From Deinococcus puniceus (GTDB lineage Bacteria; Deinococcota; Deinococci; Deinococcales; Deinococcaceae), in NCBI RefSeq assembly GCF_001644565.1, contig NZ_CP011387.1, positions 1,720,501-1,784,500 on the forward strand: 64,000 bases of DNA, in the 5' to 3' direction. The notes below the pieces were generated by a model. The model had not been told where the DNA came from. It saw only the letters and a program-made list of their open reading frames with translations, and did no database searches. How positions within the stretch are numbered: the first letter of the stretch is position 1; every line of letters begins with the position of its first letter. The position numbers and the translations under genes are program-made. Shown here one piece after another: positions 50,231 through 60,953 of this stretch.

Positions 50231-51286
50231 TTAACCGACGCTGGGGCTGCCCATCGCGTTCAGCACGGCGCGGGTAAAAGTTTTGGTATCGGCCTTGCCG
50301 CCCAGATCGGGCGTGGGATGCTCGCGCAGGGCCAACGCCACAGCGCGGTCTATCTGGTTGGCGGCGTCGCTGCGCTTGAGGCCGTGCCGCAGCAGCATTC
50401 CGGCGCTCATGATGGCGGCGGCGGGGTTGGCAATCCCCTTTCCAGCAATGTCGGGGGCGCTGCCGTGAATCGGCTCGAACAGGCCCGCGCCGTCGCCTAA
50501 GCTGGCGCTGGGCATCAGGCCGAGGCTACCGGGAATCACGGCGGCGAGGTCAGACAGGATGTCGCCGAACAGGTTTTCGGTCACGATCACGTCGTAGCGG
50601 CTGGGGTCGGACACAATCAGCATGGCGACGCTATCAACGTATTCGTGGTTCAGGTGAATGTTGCGGTAGTCGCGGTCACGCAGGGCGGTCACATCGCGCC
50701 GCCACAGTTCGCTGACTTCCAGCACATTGGCTTTGTCCACGCTGGTCACGCGGCCCCGGCGCTGTTCGGCGGCCCAAAACGCCACTTTCGCCACGCGCTC
50801 CACTTCGGCGGTGGTGTAGCGCATGGTGTTGTAGGCGGTGTCGCCCTCGATCTTGCGGTCTTGGTCGAAGTACACGCCGCCCAACAGTTCGCGCACGATC
50901 AGGATGTCTACGCCCCGCGCCAATTCGGGCTTGAGGGGACTGAGATGCTCCAGCCCCGGCTGCACGCGGACGGGCCGCAAGTTGGCGTAGCAGCCCAGCA
51001 GTTTCCGCAGCGCCAGCAGGCCACTTTCGGGGCGCAGGGGGCGGGGCAGCAGGTTCCACGGGCTGTTGTGTGCGCCGCCCACCGTACCCAGCAGCACCGC
51101 GTCGGCATCGGCCAGCGCGTCACGGGTGATGGGGGGCAGCGGGTCGCCGTACTGGTCGTAGGCTCCGCCCCCGATGGCGTGTTCTTCAAAAGTCACGTCT
51201 GGGGCCACTTCACGCAGCACTTCTACGGCGGCGGCGGTGACTTCGGGGCCAATCCCGTCTCCGGGCAAGATCACGATTTTAGGCAC
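50231..51286 (-). CDS. leuB: 3-Isopropylmalate dehydrogenase
   Basis: 351 residues. [41 protein letters not shown], the metal-site [25 protein letters not shown] and [17 protein letters not shown] are all typical. It oxidises and decarboxylates 3-isopropylmalate in leucine synthesis. GTG start with AGGAGG 7 nt upstream. It overlaps leuD by 8 bp. A close relative, homoisocitrate dehydrogenase, is possible, but its place next to leuD and behind a leucine leader peptide supports LeuB. Confidence 0.93.
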   Translation of the reverse strand: MPKIVILPGDGIGPEVTAAAVEVLREVAPDVTFEEHAIGGGAYDQYGDPLPPITRDALADADAVLLGTVGGAHNSPWNLLPRPLRPESGLLALRKLLGCYANLRPVRVQPGLEHLSPLKPELARGVDILIVRELLGGVYFDQDRKIEGDTAYNTMRYTTAEVERVAKVAFWAAEQRRGRVTSVDKANVLEVSELWRRDVTALRDRDYRNIHLNHEYVDSVAMLIVSDPSRYDVIVTENLFGDILSDLAAVIPGSLGLMPSASLGDGAGLFEPIHGSAPDIAGKGIANPAAAIMSAGMLLRHGLKRSDAANQIDRAVALALREHPTPDLGGKADTKTFTRAVLNAMGSPSVG

Positions 51287-51869
51287 GGTGGGCCTCCTGT
51301 TTGGCGTCTTGGTCAGCCTCGTGGCCGGGGTGGCCGTGTCCCGCTTCGGTGCTGGCCGCGTTCAACGTTCCGGCTTCCAGCGCCGCCTGATCGTGGTCGC
51401 GCATGTATTCCAGCCAGCCGCCCGCTTTTTGCACGTCCAGCGCAAACTGGGCTACCGGCACGAAGGTCAGCTTCTGACCCGTGCGGAGGTTGGCAATCGT
51501 GCCGCCGATCAAATCCAGATCGGCCTCGTCGCCGTCCTGAAAGGCTTCCACGATTCCGGCACATTCCAGCGCCAGAAACCCGTTGTTGATAGAGTTGCGG
51601 TAATAAATCCGCGCAAAATTTGGGGCGATAACCGCGCCGATGCCCGCGCCGCGCAAGGCCCAGACCGCGTGTTCCCGGCTGGAACCGCAGCCAAAGTCCG
51701 CGCCCGCCACGATGATGTCGCCCGGTTGCACCCGCGCCGCGAAGGTCTTGTCGTAATCCTCCATCGCGTAGGGGGCCAGTTCCGCCTCCACGTCGGTGGT
51801 CAGGTGGCGGGCCGGAATAATCTCGTCGGTGTTGATGTGGTCGCGTCCGAAGACATGAACTTTGGGCAT
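51279..51869 (-). CDS. leuD: 3-Isopropylmalate dehydratase small subunit
   Basis: 196 residues. [44 protein letters not shown] and [15 protein letters not shown] are typical of LeuD of the short, archaeal/Thermus type. With LeuC it isomerises 2-isopropylmalate to the 3-isomer. The last 25 residues ([19 protein letters not shown]), rich in His and acidic residues, lie outside the fold and may bind metal or be disordered. AAGGA lies 7 nt before ATG 51869. Repeat copy C sits just upstream within the operon. Confidence 0.93.
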   Translation of the reverse strand: MPKVHVFGRDHINTDEIIPARHLTTDVEAELAPYAMEDYDKTFAARVQPGDIIVAGADFGCGSSREHAVWALRGAGIGAVIAPNFARIYYRNSINNGFLALECAGIVEAFQDGDEADLDLIGGTIANLRTGQKLTFVPVAQFALDVQKAGGWLEYMRDHDQAALEAGTLNAASTEAGHGHPGHEADQDAKQEAHRA

Positions 51870-51947
51870 AGGGGGTTCCTTTTTGGGGGTGGGGGAGTCT
51901 AAGGGTCTAAAGGTCGAGGGTCTGAGGTGCAAAGAGTAGGGATTTTG

Positions 51948-52054
51948 GGTGAACCCCCCCGTTGCTTTGCAACGCCCCCCCTTATAGGGGAGGACAAAGC
52001 TGTTGCGCTCCCCTTAAGGGGGGCTGGCTGCGGAGCAGACTGGGGGGTTTGCAC
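51948..52054 (+). repeat. Dispersed hairpin repeat, copy C
   Basis: About 107 bp, GGTGAACCCCCCC through TGGGGGGTTTGC. It lies inside the leu operon between the hypothetical gene and leuD. Confidence 0.9.
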
Positions 52055-52065
52055 GCGACGCCAAC

Positions 52066-53334
52066 TTAATTCAGAGGCCGAGCAGCACTCAACTCAGCGG
52101 GCAATTCTTCGGCATACAAGTCGTGCCACGTCTCGCCGTCGAAGGTCAGCTCGGATTCTATAAACGCCTGCGCGAGTGGGTCAGTGTCGGTCAGGGCGTC
52201 TACTGGAATATCGAGGCGCACCGCCGTCGGCACGGGCAGCGTTTCCACTTCGTTCAGGTCGGGGTATTCGTCGGCGAAGAGTTCCAGCAGCAGATTCTCT
52301 GTCCAGTCGGCCCAGCGTTCGGCGTGGCCTGCGCCTGTGGCCTGCATCAAATCGGCGCGAATTCGGTCTGCTTGGTCGGCGGGCACGTCGTCGTCTTGCC
52401 ATTCCACGCGGCCATCGGCAAACACGGTCACCGTTACGGTCTCAACGTCCAAAAACTGGCTCAGTTCGGGGGGCAGGGAGTCGCCCAGCCGCGCGGCGTC
52501 GGGGTCGTAAGTAATCCACTCTTCGCCGTCGAGCGAGTAGCCGGAGCCTGCCGGATCTATATGCAGTTCCAGCCCACCCACTTGGGCAAACGGTGTGCCC
52601 AGCGGTGAAAGCAGCAGCGCAGGCTCGCGCAACTCGAACAGGCTGCGCTTCAGCACAGGCGCGGTGGGTTCGTCTTCGTCCACCTGTTCGGCGTGCAAAG
52701 CGGCCCATTCTTCGGGCGTCTGGCCGTGCCACTCGCTCGCCAGTTCTTCCAGCACTTCCAGCCATTCTTCAGGCGGTTCGGGGTCGATAGTGACGCGGCC
52801 CTGCTGCCCGTCTTCGCCCTGCGCCTGCTCTATGCGGAAGGTCGCCACCACTTTGCCCAGCCCGCCCGCTGCGGGGTGCTGCATCAGAAATTCCAGCGCC
52901 CGGCGGGGATCGGTATTGGCCGGAAACGATTCCCAGCGCACGCCGTCGGCAGAATGCGTTTGCTGGCGTAGGTGCAGCACGCCGCCTTCCAACGGAATAT
53001 GCGTGTAAGTGTTGGCATCTTCGGGGAGCGCCGTGCCCAGCGCCAATTCGCCTACATAGCGGCGGTGCGGCGGCACGGGAATGGCCTGCACGTCATCGGC
53101 GGTTTCCAGCAGGCGATCAGGGCGACCTGCCATCACGTAGGAAGTCCGGTAGGCACTGTCCCACAATGGCCCGGTGGGCTGAGTCTCGCGCAAGGCGTCT
53201 ACGATCAGGACTTGCAGCGCGGCTTCCTGTGGCCCCCGGTTCAGGGTCACATTGCCGCTGGTGTCCAGATCGGCTTCGAAGGGATGCACGGTGGGCATCA
53301 GGCCCAATTGTTTACGGCGTTTGGCGTCTCCCAT
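52066..53334 (-). CDS. Hypothetical protein in the leu operon
   Basis: 422 residues, unknown family. The N-terminus MGDAKRRKQLGLMP is a short basic tail. The rest is strongly acidic and has repeated Asp/Glu-rich segments (VDEDEPTAPV, DDDVPADQADRIRADL). It could contain a fold of mixed alpha/beta (SGYSLDGEEWITYDPDAARL, TVTVFADGRVEWQDD) but nothing points to an enzyme. The similar basic start occurs in some uncharacterised Deinococcus proteins (memory only). GGAGG lies 9 nt before the ATG. It is sandwiched between leuC (18 bp away) and leuD, so it is made with the leucine enzymes. Confidence 0.75.
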   Translation of the reverse strand: MGDAKRRKQLGLMPTVHPFEADLDTSGNVTLNRGPQEAALQVLIVDALRETQPTGPLWDSAYRTSYVMAGRPDRLLETADDVQAIPVPPHRRYVGELALGTALPEDANTYTHIPLEGGVLHLRQQTHSADGVRWESFPANTDPRRALEFLMQHPAAGGLGKVVATFRIEQAQGEDGQQGRVTIDPEPPEEWLEVLEELASEWHGQTPEEWAALHAEQVDEDEPTAPVLKRSLFELREPALLLSPLGTPFAQVGGLELHIDPAGSGYSLDGEEWITYDPDAARLGDSLPPELSQFLDVETVTVTVFADGRVEWQDDDVPADQADRIRADLMQATGAGHAERWADWTENLLLELFADEYPDLNEVETLPVPTAVRLDIPVDALTDTDPLAQAFIESELTFDGETWHDLYAEELPAELSAARPLN

Positions 53335-53352
53335 ATCAGTTGGCCTCCACGC

Positions 53353-54642
<1,290 letters not shown>

Positions 54643-54714
54643 ATGTCTTCCCCCAAGTGGTGGTGCTGTGTCTGCGGTGCTGCGGGTACTGCCCGTGATG
54701 TTTGCCTAGGTGCA

Positions 54715-54748
54715 CAAAAGACCCCCGGAACGGTGAGGTTTCCGGGGG
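54715..54748 (-). terminator. Leucine attenuator terminator
   Basis: On the - strand CCCCCGGAA (54730-54722 complement) and TTCCGGGGG form a 9-bp GC-rich stem, followed by TCTTTTG. It stands between the leader peptide and leuC. Its 5' arm GCCCCCGG can also pair with CTGGGGGC near the end of the leader peptide, giving two mutually exclusive folds. Confidence 0.85.
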
Positions 54749-54774
54749 CAACAGGTGAACGCAAGGGCCAGCGC

Positions 54775-54840
54775 TCAACGCCCCCAGCGAAGAAGAAGCC
54801 CCAAGTGGGCGGCCCCGTCTCTCGTCAGTGCGCTCGGCAT
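54775..54840 (-). CDS. leuL: Leucine leader peptide
   Basis: A 21-codon ORF ahead of leuC. Five of its residues are Leu, and three are consecutive CTT codons (AHLGLLLRW), a rare choice in this GC-rich sequence. TACACT ends 6 nt before its ATG and there is no Shine-Dalgarno, so the leader peptide should be translated from a leaderless mRNA end. It is followed by a terminator, as in amino-acid attenuators: scarce Leu-tRNA would stall the ribosome at the CTT run and alter folding downstream. Confidence 0.8.
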   Translation of the reverse strand: MPSALTRDGAAHLGLLLRWGR

Positions 54841-54846
54841 GGCCTG

Positions 54847-54875
54847 AGTGTACCGCCGCGCCGGGGCTGGGGCAA
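54847..54875 (-). promoter_or_regulatory. leu operon promoter
   Basis: On the - strand TTGCCC (54875-54870), 17 nt, TACACT (54852-54847); the transcript should start at the leuL ATG. The gap 54643-54994 holds this promoter, the leader and the lipoprotein -10. Confidence 0.75.
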
Positions 54876-54994
54876 GGCAGGTGGGATAGACGGCTTGGGC
54901 CACAGCCCTTCTAATCAATCTGACGACGCCTTAACCGTTGTTAAGAAGCCTCAATCTTGCACACGCCTTGCTCATCTGCACGTTAGAATCCTGA

Positions 54995-57703
54995 GTGAAT
55001 ATGAAGATTCTTACTCATTTGAAATTGTCGGGCGCGATGCTGGGTCTGACCGTTCTGCTGACGGCCTGCCCCGGCGTGACCCCTCCAGTCACCACGTTTG
55101 ACCTCACGGTTGCTTTGGCTGGCGTGTCTTCTGCGCCTGTGACGGTCATCAACACGACTACTGGCGCAGAGCTGTTTAAAGGCACGCTGGACGCCAGCAA
55201 AACCTTTGCAGGCCTCACAGCCAACGACGTGCTGAAGATAGAAGGCGGCAACGTTGCTGGCTACACCACACCCGCTGCCCAAACGGTGACGTTGGATGCC
55301 AGCAAAACGGTGACGCTGACGTATGTCAAGCCCACGCCCGCCCCTACCTACGACCTGACAGTCAACCTGAGCGGTGTCTCCAGCGCACCCGTAACGGTCA
55401 CCAACACGGCCACCAACGCAGAAGTCTTCAAGGGGACACTGAACGCCAGCAAAACCTTTACGGGCCTTCCCGCAAATAGTGTGCTTAAAGTTGAGGGGGG
55501 CGCAGTGGCCGATTATGCCGCTCCCGCCGCCCAAACAGTGACGCTGGATGCCAGCAAGTATGTATCGCTGACCTACACGGCATTGGCAGGAGCGGCGTTG
55601 GAGGCGGCACGAGTCGTGGGCACGATTCCGGGCTGGACTGCTGGCGCGGGCAAAATTGGTTTCTTCATGACCAATGCACGGGCAACTGTTGACGGCACCC
55701 CCAATACGATCTCTGCAAGTGGGTCTCTGAATGCCGCCCTTCCAACCCCTACTACTTTGAGACTTTTCTTGTCTGGTTGTACGCTCTCTGCTGGAACCAC
55801 TGGAGGTGATTTTCAATCGGAGTTTGCCAATCCTTCTGCTTACAGTGCAGCCGGAGACTTTTTGGGTGGACTCACTGAAACCACAACCGCAGGCGTTCCC
55901 GTCACGCGGGTGTATGCCCAAACCGCCACCACTCTCAAAGGGATCGCCATGTGCGGCAGTGCTAACCGCCTCGATCTAGACCTCACCGTCAGCGTGGGCT
56001 GGAATGCCCTGAGCATTGTCCGAACTGACGCAGGTGGTGTGGCGACCTTCACGATTAGAAACGTCCCTAGCGATGCAAGGATTCAACTTGGTTTTGTGCC
56101 AGCGCTGCCCTCTGTCAGGCTAAACCCCACTGATTACAGCACAGTCGTCTTGGGGGCGGGAACCTCAGTCACACGGGAAATCACTTTCACTCCCACCGGG
56201 ACCGTCTCAGGTTCTATTGACCTCAGCACCAGCGTTCCAGGCGTCAAAGTTACTCCTAGCACTATCAATCTCAGCGGTACTAGTTCACTCTCAGCTCAAT
56301 CGGCCCAGGGGTCGAGCTTGATTCAACAAGCGTTGAAGCCACAGGCGCTGACCACCACTGTGACCTTCAGCCTGACGGATCAGGCAACAGATTATTCCGG
56401 GCCGCTTGCATTGATCGCTTCTCAAGGCGGAACTGAATTGGGCAGGACTCAATTGCCCGCTAGCATTCGTCTTCCTTCTGTCAACGTTTATGTCGCCAAT
56501 GTTATGACTGGTGTCGATGCCTATCAAGGCGGCAGCGCCTCTGTCTCTGTCAACGTCAGCCCGCAGGAAGGTTTTAGCGGAAATGTCACGCTTAACCTGA
56601 CTGGTCTGCCTGCGGGTGTCACGGCCTCTCCTGTCACGGTCAACGTGAATGCCAACGCGACCACCACTGTTGCTATTCCTATGCAAGTGGCGGCAGACGC
56701 CCCATTAGGGATCACTCAAGTCAAAGTAACAGGCGATAAAGTTCCTGTTAACAACAATGGCATGCCCAATGTGTTCCAGTTGTCGATCAAGCCTGCCCGG
56801 ACTTCATTGGGTACATTGGCCTATAACACTCTTGCCCCGGCAAGCAACGGAGTTTGGGTCATCAGTGGTTACAACTATGCCAACGGCGGATTTCAGGCCA
56901 CTTTGCGCCGGATTGCCAATGGACAAAATGTGAAAGAGGTGACATTAGGCGATGTTTCCAACTTCTTGTTGGCAATACCGGGCGGAGATGTCTACGCTAT
57001 AGGAACCGACTTCCGTAACAGCAACATTATTTACCGTGTCAAGGATGACGGCACCTCTAGCGCCCTAACGACAACGACGACCGCAGGCATGAGCAATGGT
57101 GTGGTAGACGATCAGGGACGAATCTGGTTTGTCGCCACTTTAGACGGTAGCACCGGCGCGTCCACTTATGGATTGTTTCAATGGAATCCAGTTACAGGGG
57201 CACGAACGCTGGTAGACGGCAGCCGGACTTACACCCCCAATAATCGGCTCGTCGTCAGTAACAACGGACTGTATGTCTTGTACGGGCCTGAATACAACGG
57301 CACCCCGATCCTTATCAATACCTCCACGTCAGTCGCCAGTCCTGTTGCCAATCCTTCAGGCAATAGCATTGACAGCGCAGCAGTTTCCAATACCGGGCAA
57401 GTCTGGTACTCCAGCAATGGTGGTCTCACTCGCATCAACAGCGACGGCACAGCAACGACATTTACCGTGAGTGGCGGTTCTGTCTCGCGGATCACCGGCT
57501 TCGACCAGAACAACGCCAACACTTTATGGGCCACTGGGTACAATAGCAGCATCAAAGTAGATGCTGTATCCGGCACCACAAGTCTGATCCCTACTGACAG
57601 TATCGAGAGGAGTGTTGTCAATACCAAGGGTGGGGTGTCGATCCTCGCCAGCGGACGTCCTACGGGTAGTGGCTTAGAGTACTTCTTAAGCGTCCTGCCT
57701 TAA
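54995..57703 (+). CDS. Large repeat-containing lipoprotein
   Basis: 902 residues. A signal peptide ends in LTAC (Cys25), so it is lipid-anchored at the surface or periplasm. Two tandem 84-residue repeats follow (about 36-119 and 120-200, each with GVSSAPVTV, FKGTL, ASKTF, AAQTVTLDASK), resembling Ig-like modules. Then come beta-rich segments with further Ig-like stretches (SVNVSPQEGFSGNVTLNLTGLPAGV). The last 300 residues (GVWVISGYNYANGGFQ and on) look like a beta propeller. Roles could be adhesion or S-layer contact; none is proven. TAGAAT ends 5 nt before GTG 54995; ATG 55001 is possible. It is visibly less GC-rich than its neighbours. Confidence 0.85.
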   Translation: MNMKILTHLKLSGAMLGLTVLLTACPGVTPPVTTFDLTVALAGVSSAPVTVINTTTGAELFKGTLDASKTFAGLTANDVLKIEGGNVAGYTTPAAQTVTLDASKTVTLTYVKPTPAPTYDLTVNLSGVSSAPVTVTNTATNAEVFKGTLNASKTFTGLPANSVLKVEGGAVADYAAPAAQTVTLDASKYVSLTYTALAGAALEAARVVGTIPGWTAGAGKIGFFMTNARATVDGTPNTISASGSLNAALPTPTTLRLFLSGCTLSAGTTGGDFQSEFANPSAYSAAGDFLGGLTETTTAGVPVTRVYAQTATTLKGIAMCGSANRLDLDLTVSVGWNALSIVRTDAGGVATFTIRNVPSDARIQLGFVPALPSVRLNPTDYSTVVLGAGTSVTREITFTPTGTVSGSIDLSTSVPGVKVTPSTINLSGTSSLSAQSAQGSSLIQQALKPQALTTTVTFSLTDQATDYSGPLALIASQGGTELGRTQLPASIRLPSVNVYVANVMTGVDAYQGGSASVSVNVSPQEGFSGNVTLNLTGLPAGVTASPVTVNVNANATTTVAIPMQVAADAPLGITQVKVTGDKVPVNNNGMPNVFQLSIKPARTSLGTLAYNTLAPASNGVWVISGYNYANGGFQATLRRIANGQNVKEVTLGDVSNFLLAIPGGDVYAIGTDFRNSNIIYRVKDDGTSSALTTTTTAGMSNGVVDDQGRIWFVATLDGSTGASTYGLFQWNPVTGARTLVDGSRTYTPNNRLVVSNNGLYVLYGPEYNGTPILINTSTSVASPVANPSGNSIDSAAVSNTGQVWYSSNGGLTRINSDGTATTFTVSGGSVSRITGFDQNNANTLWATGYNSSIKVDAVSGTTSLIPTDSIERSVVNTKGGVSILASGRPTGSGLEYFLSVLP

Positions 57704-57720
57704 ATCTGATCTATTTTTAA

Positions 57721-57757
57721 AAGAATGCCCCGCCTACTAAATTGGCGGGGCATTCTT
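57721..57757. terminator. Convergent terminator (lipoprotein / MBL)
   Basis: 14-bp perfect stem AAGAATGCCCCGCC/GGCGGGGCATTCTT, 9-nt loop. Confidence 0.85.
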
Positions 57758-57761
57758 CTTC

Positions 57762-58631
57762 CTACTCCGCCGCCACCAACTCAAACCCGCCCTTTTTGCC
57801 TTCTACCAACTTTGCAAACGCCACATCGGGATCGTGCGGCGTGCAGATCAGTGCGCCTGCTTCGTACCACTGGGGCAGATACTTGCGCTTGTGCTCCAGC
57901 GTGGTCACGGGGTACAGGTCATAGCCCGTGATGTACGGATAGGGCGCGTGGGCCAGTGTAGGCAGCATATCGGCGGTGTACACGAGCGTTTGGCCGCCAC
58001 TGCGGAGAACTACCGCCTGTTGCCCCAGATTATGCCCCGGCACCGGCAGCACGCTCAGGCCCGGCAGAAGCTCTTGCTCGCCGTCTACAGCGTCGAAGAG
58101 TCCCGCGTCTAGGATGGGCTGAAAGGTTTCGGGAATGTAGCTGGCGCGGTTGCGCTCGTGGGTGTGCGTGGCTTCCTGCAACTCGGCGGCCTGCACCACG
58201 TAGCGGGCGTTGGGAAATGTTGGATCGCCCAAGAGCGTGGTATTGCGTCCGGCATGGTCAAAATGCAGGTGTGTATTGATGACGGTGTGAATGTCGTCCG
58301 GCGTCAGGCCCACTTCTTCCAGCCCCCGAAACAGCGTCTCATCGCGGTCTAGGGCATAGATTGTTTCGAACTTCTCGTCGCCGCCGTCCCAAAAGCCAGT
58401 TTCGACTAGGATGTTGCGGCCACCCAAGCGGATCAGCAGCGGATTGATTCTTAGGCGAATCCGGTTCAGATGATCGGCAGGGGCGCGGCGTTCCCACAGC
58501 ACCTTGGGCACGTTGCCGAACATCGCGCCGCCGTCTAGCCCGAATTGGCCGTCTGTCAGGGAATACACGTCAGCTTCACCAACGCGGCGATGTTGAGTCC
58601 AAGTGGAACGGGCAGAACTGGGGAGAGACAT
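57762..58631 (-). CDS. Metallo-beta-lactamase-fold hydrolase
   Basis: 289 residues. The two-zinc motif THLHFDHAGRN (HxHxDH) is present; VPGHNLGQQAVVL supplies the next His, LVYTADMLP the bridging Asp, and CTPHDPDVA a final His. The long N-terminal region (LNRIRLRINPLLIRLGGRNILVETGF) is like that of lactonase/AHL-hydrolase-type enzymes; the natural substrate is unknown. ATG 58631 is chosen, with TACCCT ending 6 nt upstream; the frame is open to 58718. Its promoter overlaps the left arm of a 19-bp inverted repeat. Confidence 0.9.
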   Translation of the reverse strand: MSLPSSARSTWTQHRRVGEADVYSLTDGQFGLDGGAMFGNVPKVLWERRAPADHLNRIRLRINPLLIRLGGRNILVETGFWDGGDEKFETIYALDRDETLFRGLEEVGLTPDDIHTVINTHLHFDHAGRNTTLLGDPTFPNARYVVQAAELQEATHTHERNRASYIPETFQPILDAGLFDAVDGEQELLPGLSVLPVPGHNLGQQAVVLRSGGQTLVYTADMLPTLAHAPYPYITGYDLYPVTTLEHKRKYLPQWYEAGALICTPHDPDVAFAKLVEGKKGGFELVAAE

Positions 58632-58638
58632 AGCTATA

Positions 58639-58738
58639 GGGTAAGTGGTGAGTGGGCGGTGGTGAGTGGGAAACCCAAAACCAAAGCCTGAAGCTCCAGC
58701 CTTTCCCTCTTCGCCCACTGCCCACTCACCACTTACCC
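58639..58738. repeat. Long 19-bp inverted repeat between trpA and the MBL gene
   Basis: GGGTAAGTGGTGAGTGGGC (58639-58657) and its exact complement (58720-58738), 62 nt apart. The left arm also contains a tandem GTGGTGAGTGGG duplication. It may end trpA transcription. Confidence 0.75.
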
Positions 58739-58757
58739 CCTACGGTTTTGAAGCCAC

Positions 58758-59564
58758 TTACAGCTTTCTGCACCCTTCGGCAATCTCCGCTGCCAATGCT
58801 CCGACATCCTGCCCGTCCCGCACGGCATTGATGAAGGCGCTGCCTACCACCACCCCGTCAGCCTGCTGGGCCACTTGCGAGGCGGTAGCGGCGTCTTTCA
58901 CACCGAAGCCCACGGCAATCGGCACATGAGCAAACTGGCGGGCGAGGGCGAGCATGGCAGGCACTTCATTCAGCGCCGCTCCCTCGCGGGTTCCGGTGAC
59001 CCCCGTGACGCTCACGGCGTACAGGAATCCGGTGCAGGCTTCAGCCACGAGGCGCACGCGGGCCGGAGTGCTGGTGGGCGCGATCAAGAACGTGACCGCG
59101 AGGCCGTATTCTTCTGCCAGCGCCGCGATTTCTATGTCTTGGTCAGGCGGCAGATCGGGCAAGATGAGGCCATCTACGCCTGCTGCTTGTGCCAGCCGCA
59201 TAAATTCACGCGGGCCGACGGCGTAGATGGGATTCACGTAAGTCATGATGACGATGGGTTTGTCGTGCCGCACGCGCAAATCGGCCACCAGTTGCAGGGT
59301 ACGCCGGGTACTCGTGCCGCCGTCCAGCGCCTTCTCACTGGCCCGCTGGATGGTGGGGCCGTCTCCGAGGGGGTCGGAATAGGGAATGCCCACTTCCAGC
59401 AAGTCGGCCCGCGAAAGCAGGGCGTCGGCTACGGCGGGGAACTCGGCGGCGCTGGGGTATCCGGCGGTCATGAAGGGGATGAAAGCGGCGCGGCCCTGCG
59501 CCTGAGCTTCGGCAAAAGCGGCGTGGATGCGGGCGGCTCCGCGTGTCTGGGAGACGGCAGTCAT
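58758..59564 (-). CDS. trpA: Tryptophan synthase alpha chain
   Basis: 268 residues. [10 protein letters not shown] (catalytic Glu/Asp region follows with [21 protein letters not shown]), [14 protein letters not shown], and the phosphate-site GVTGTR and [10 protein letters not shown] equivalents ([17 protein letters not shown]) are present. It splits indole-3-glycerol phosphate and channels indole to TrpB. The start overlaps the trpB stop (ATGA). A short inverted repeat after the stop may end the operon. No other trp genes are adjacent. Confidence 0.96.
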   Translation of the reverse strand: MTAVSQTRGAARIHAAFAEAQAQGRAAFIPFMTAGYPSAAEFPAVADALLSRADLLEVGIPYSDPLGDGPTIQRASEKALDGGTSTRRTLQLVADLRVRHDKPIVIMTYVNPIYAVGPREFMRLAQAAGVDGLILPDLPPDQDIEIAALAEEYGLAVTFLIAPTSTPARVRLVAEACTGFLYAVSVTGVTGTREGAALNEVPAMLALARQFAHVPIAVGFGVKDAATASQVAQQADGVVVGSAFINAVRDGQDVGALAAEIAEGCRKL

Positions 59565-60865
59565 GCGATGACCTCGACTTTTTCAGCAACAGCGACATGC
59601 GCGTCATGCTTTTCGGTGTTCAACTTCTCCAAATCTAGGAGGCGCATCACTTCCGACACGTCCTTGTCGCCGCGCCCGCTGAGGTTGACCACGATGATTC
59701 CGTCCGGCCCAAGTTCGCGGGCCAGTTCGACGGCGTGATAGATGGCGTGGGCGCTCTCCAGCGCAGGCAGAATGCCTTCCAGACGGGTCAGCAGGCTCAG
59801 GGCTTCCAACGCCTGCGCGTCGGTCACGGGCACGTATTCGGCCAGCCCGGTTTCGGAATAAAAGCAGTGTTCCGGCCCGATGCCGGGGTAATCCAGCCCC
59901 GCGCTGATGGAGTGCGGCGGCACGATTTGGCCTTCATCGTCGTTCAGCAGATACATCAGAGAGCCGTGCAGCACGCCCACACGCCCGCCTGCCACCGACG
60001 CGGCGTGCTTGCCCGTATGCACGCCTTCTCCGGCGGCTTCCGTGCCAATCAGGCGGGGGCGCTGGTGGGCGGGCAGATAGGCATAGGGCGCAAAAATACC
60101 GATGGCGTTGGAGCCGCCGCCCACGCAGGCCACGATGGCGTCGGGGGCTTGGCGGCCTTCCAGCGCCTCAAGCTGCACCTTCGTTTCCTCACCGATGATG
60201 CTCTGGAAATCGCGCACCATCGCGGGGTAGGGGTGCGGCCCCACCACGCTGCCTAAGATGTAAAAGGTGTCCCGCACGTTGGTGACCCAATCCCGAATGG
60301 CCTCGTTGGTGGCGTCCTTCAGGGTCTTGGTGCCGCTGGTCACCTCGCGCACTTCTGCACCCAAGAGCTTCATGCGGAACACGTTCAGTTCTTGGCGGCG
60401 AATATCTTCCGCGCCCATGTACACCACGCAGTCCAGCCCCAACAAAGCGGCGGCGGTGGCACTGGCGACGCCGTGTTGCCCCGCACCTGTTTCGGCCACC
60501 ACGCGCTTTTTGCCCATTCGCACGGCCAGTAAGCCCTGTGCCAAGCAGTTATTAATTTTGTGTGCGCCCGTGTAATTAAAATCCTCGCGCTTGAGGTAAA
60601 TCTTGGCCCCACCCGCGTAATCGGTGAGGCGCTGCGCCAAGTACAGCGGGCTGGGACGGCCCACGAATTCACGCAGCAATCGGTCAAGTTCATTCAGGAA
60701 ACTGGGGTCTTTTTTGGCGTTGCGGTAGGCCTCTTCCAGTTCGTCCAGCGCCGGAATCAGCGTTTCTGGCACGTAGCGGCCACCAAAACGGCCAAAGCGC
60801 CCACGCGGGTCAGGCTGCGGATAATCGGGCAGCAGCAGCGTCAGATCGGACAGCTTGAGGGTCAT
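59561..60865 (-). CDS. trpB: Tryptophan synthase beta chain
   Basis: 434 residues. PLP lysine in [12 protein letters not shown] near residue 103; [15 protein letters not shown] at the N-terminus; [12 protein letters not shown] as the phosphate site; SGRGDKD near the end. It joins indole with serine. ATG 60865 is preceded by TAGCAT ending 6 nt upstream (leaderless). The 88-bp upstream gap has TAGAC-N5-GTCTA, a small inverted repeat that might be an operator; no trp leader peptide or attenuator was seen. Confidence 0.96.
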   Translation of the reverse strand: MTLKLSDLTLLLPDYPQPDPRGRFGRFGGRYVPETLIPALDELEEAYRNAKKDPSFLNELDRLLREFVGRPSPLYLAQRLTDYAGGAKIYLKREDFNYTGAHKINNCLAQGLLAVRMGKKRVVAETGAGQHGVASATAAALLGLDCVVYMGAEDIRRQELNVFRMKLLGAEVREVTSGTKTLKDATNEAIRDWVTNVRDTFYILGSVVGPHPYPAMVRDFQSIIGEETKVQLEALEGRQAPDAIVACVGGGSNAIGIFAPYAYLPAHQRPRLIGTEAAGEGVHTGKHAASVAGGRVGVLHGSLMYLLNDDEGQIVPPHSISAGLDYPGIGPEHCFYSETGLAEYVPVTDAQALEALSLLTRLEGILPALESAHAIYHAVELARELGPDGIIVVNLSGRGDKDVSEVMRLLDLEKLNTEKHDAHVAVAEKVEVIA

Positions 60866-60953
60866 GGCAAAATGCTAGCCCCCCAGACCTAACGGGCGTT
60901 CGGGAAACTTAGACAACTGGTCTAGATTGGGGGTACTTGATGGGGGGGGTAGG

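Noticed and set aside
50645..51589. 314-residue + strand frame over leuB/leuD
   Set aside because: Crosses two well-supported genes in antisense and shows no domain.
60866..60953. A trp attenuator before trpB
   Set aside because: No Trp-rich short ORF or terminator; the -10 sits 6 nt before the trpB ATG.
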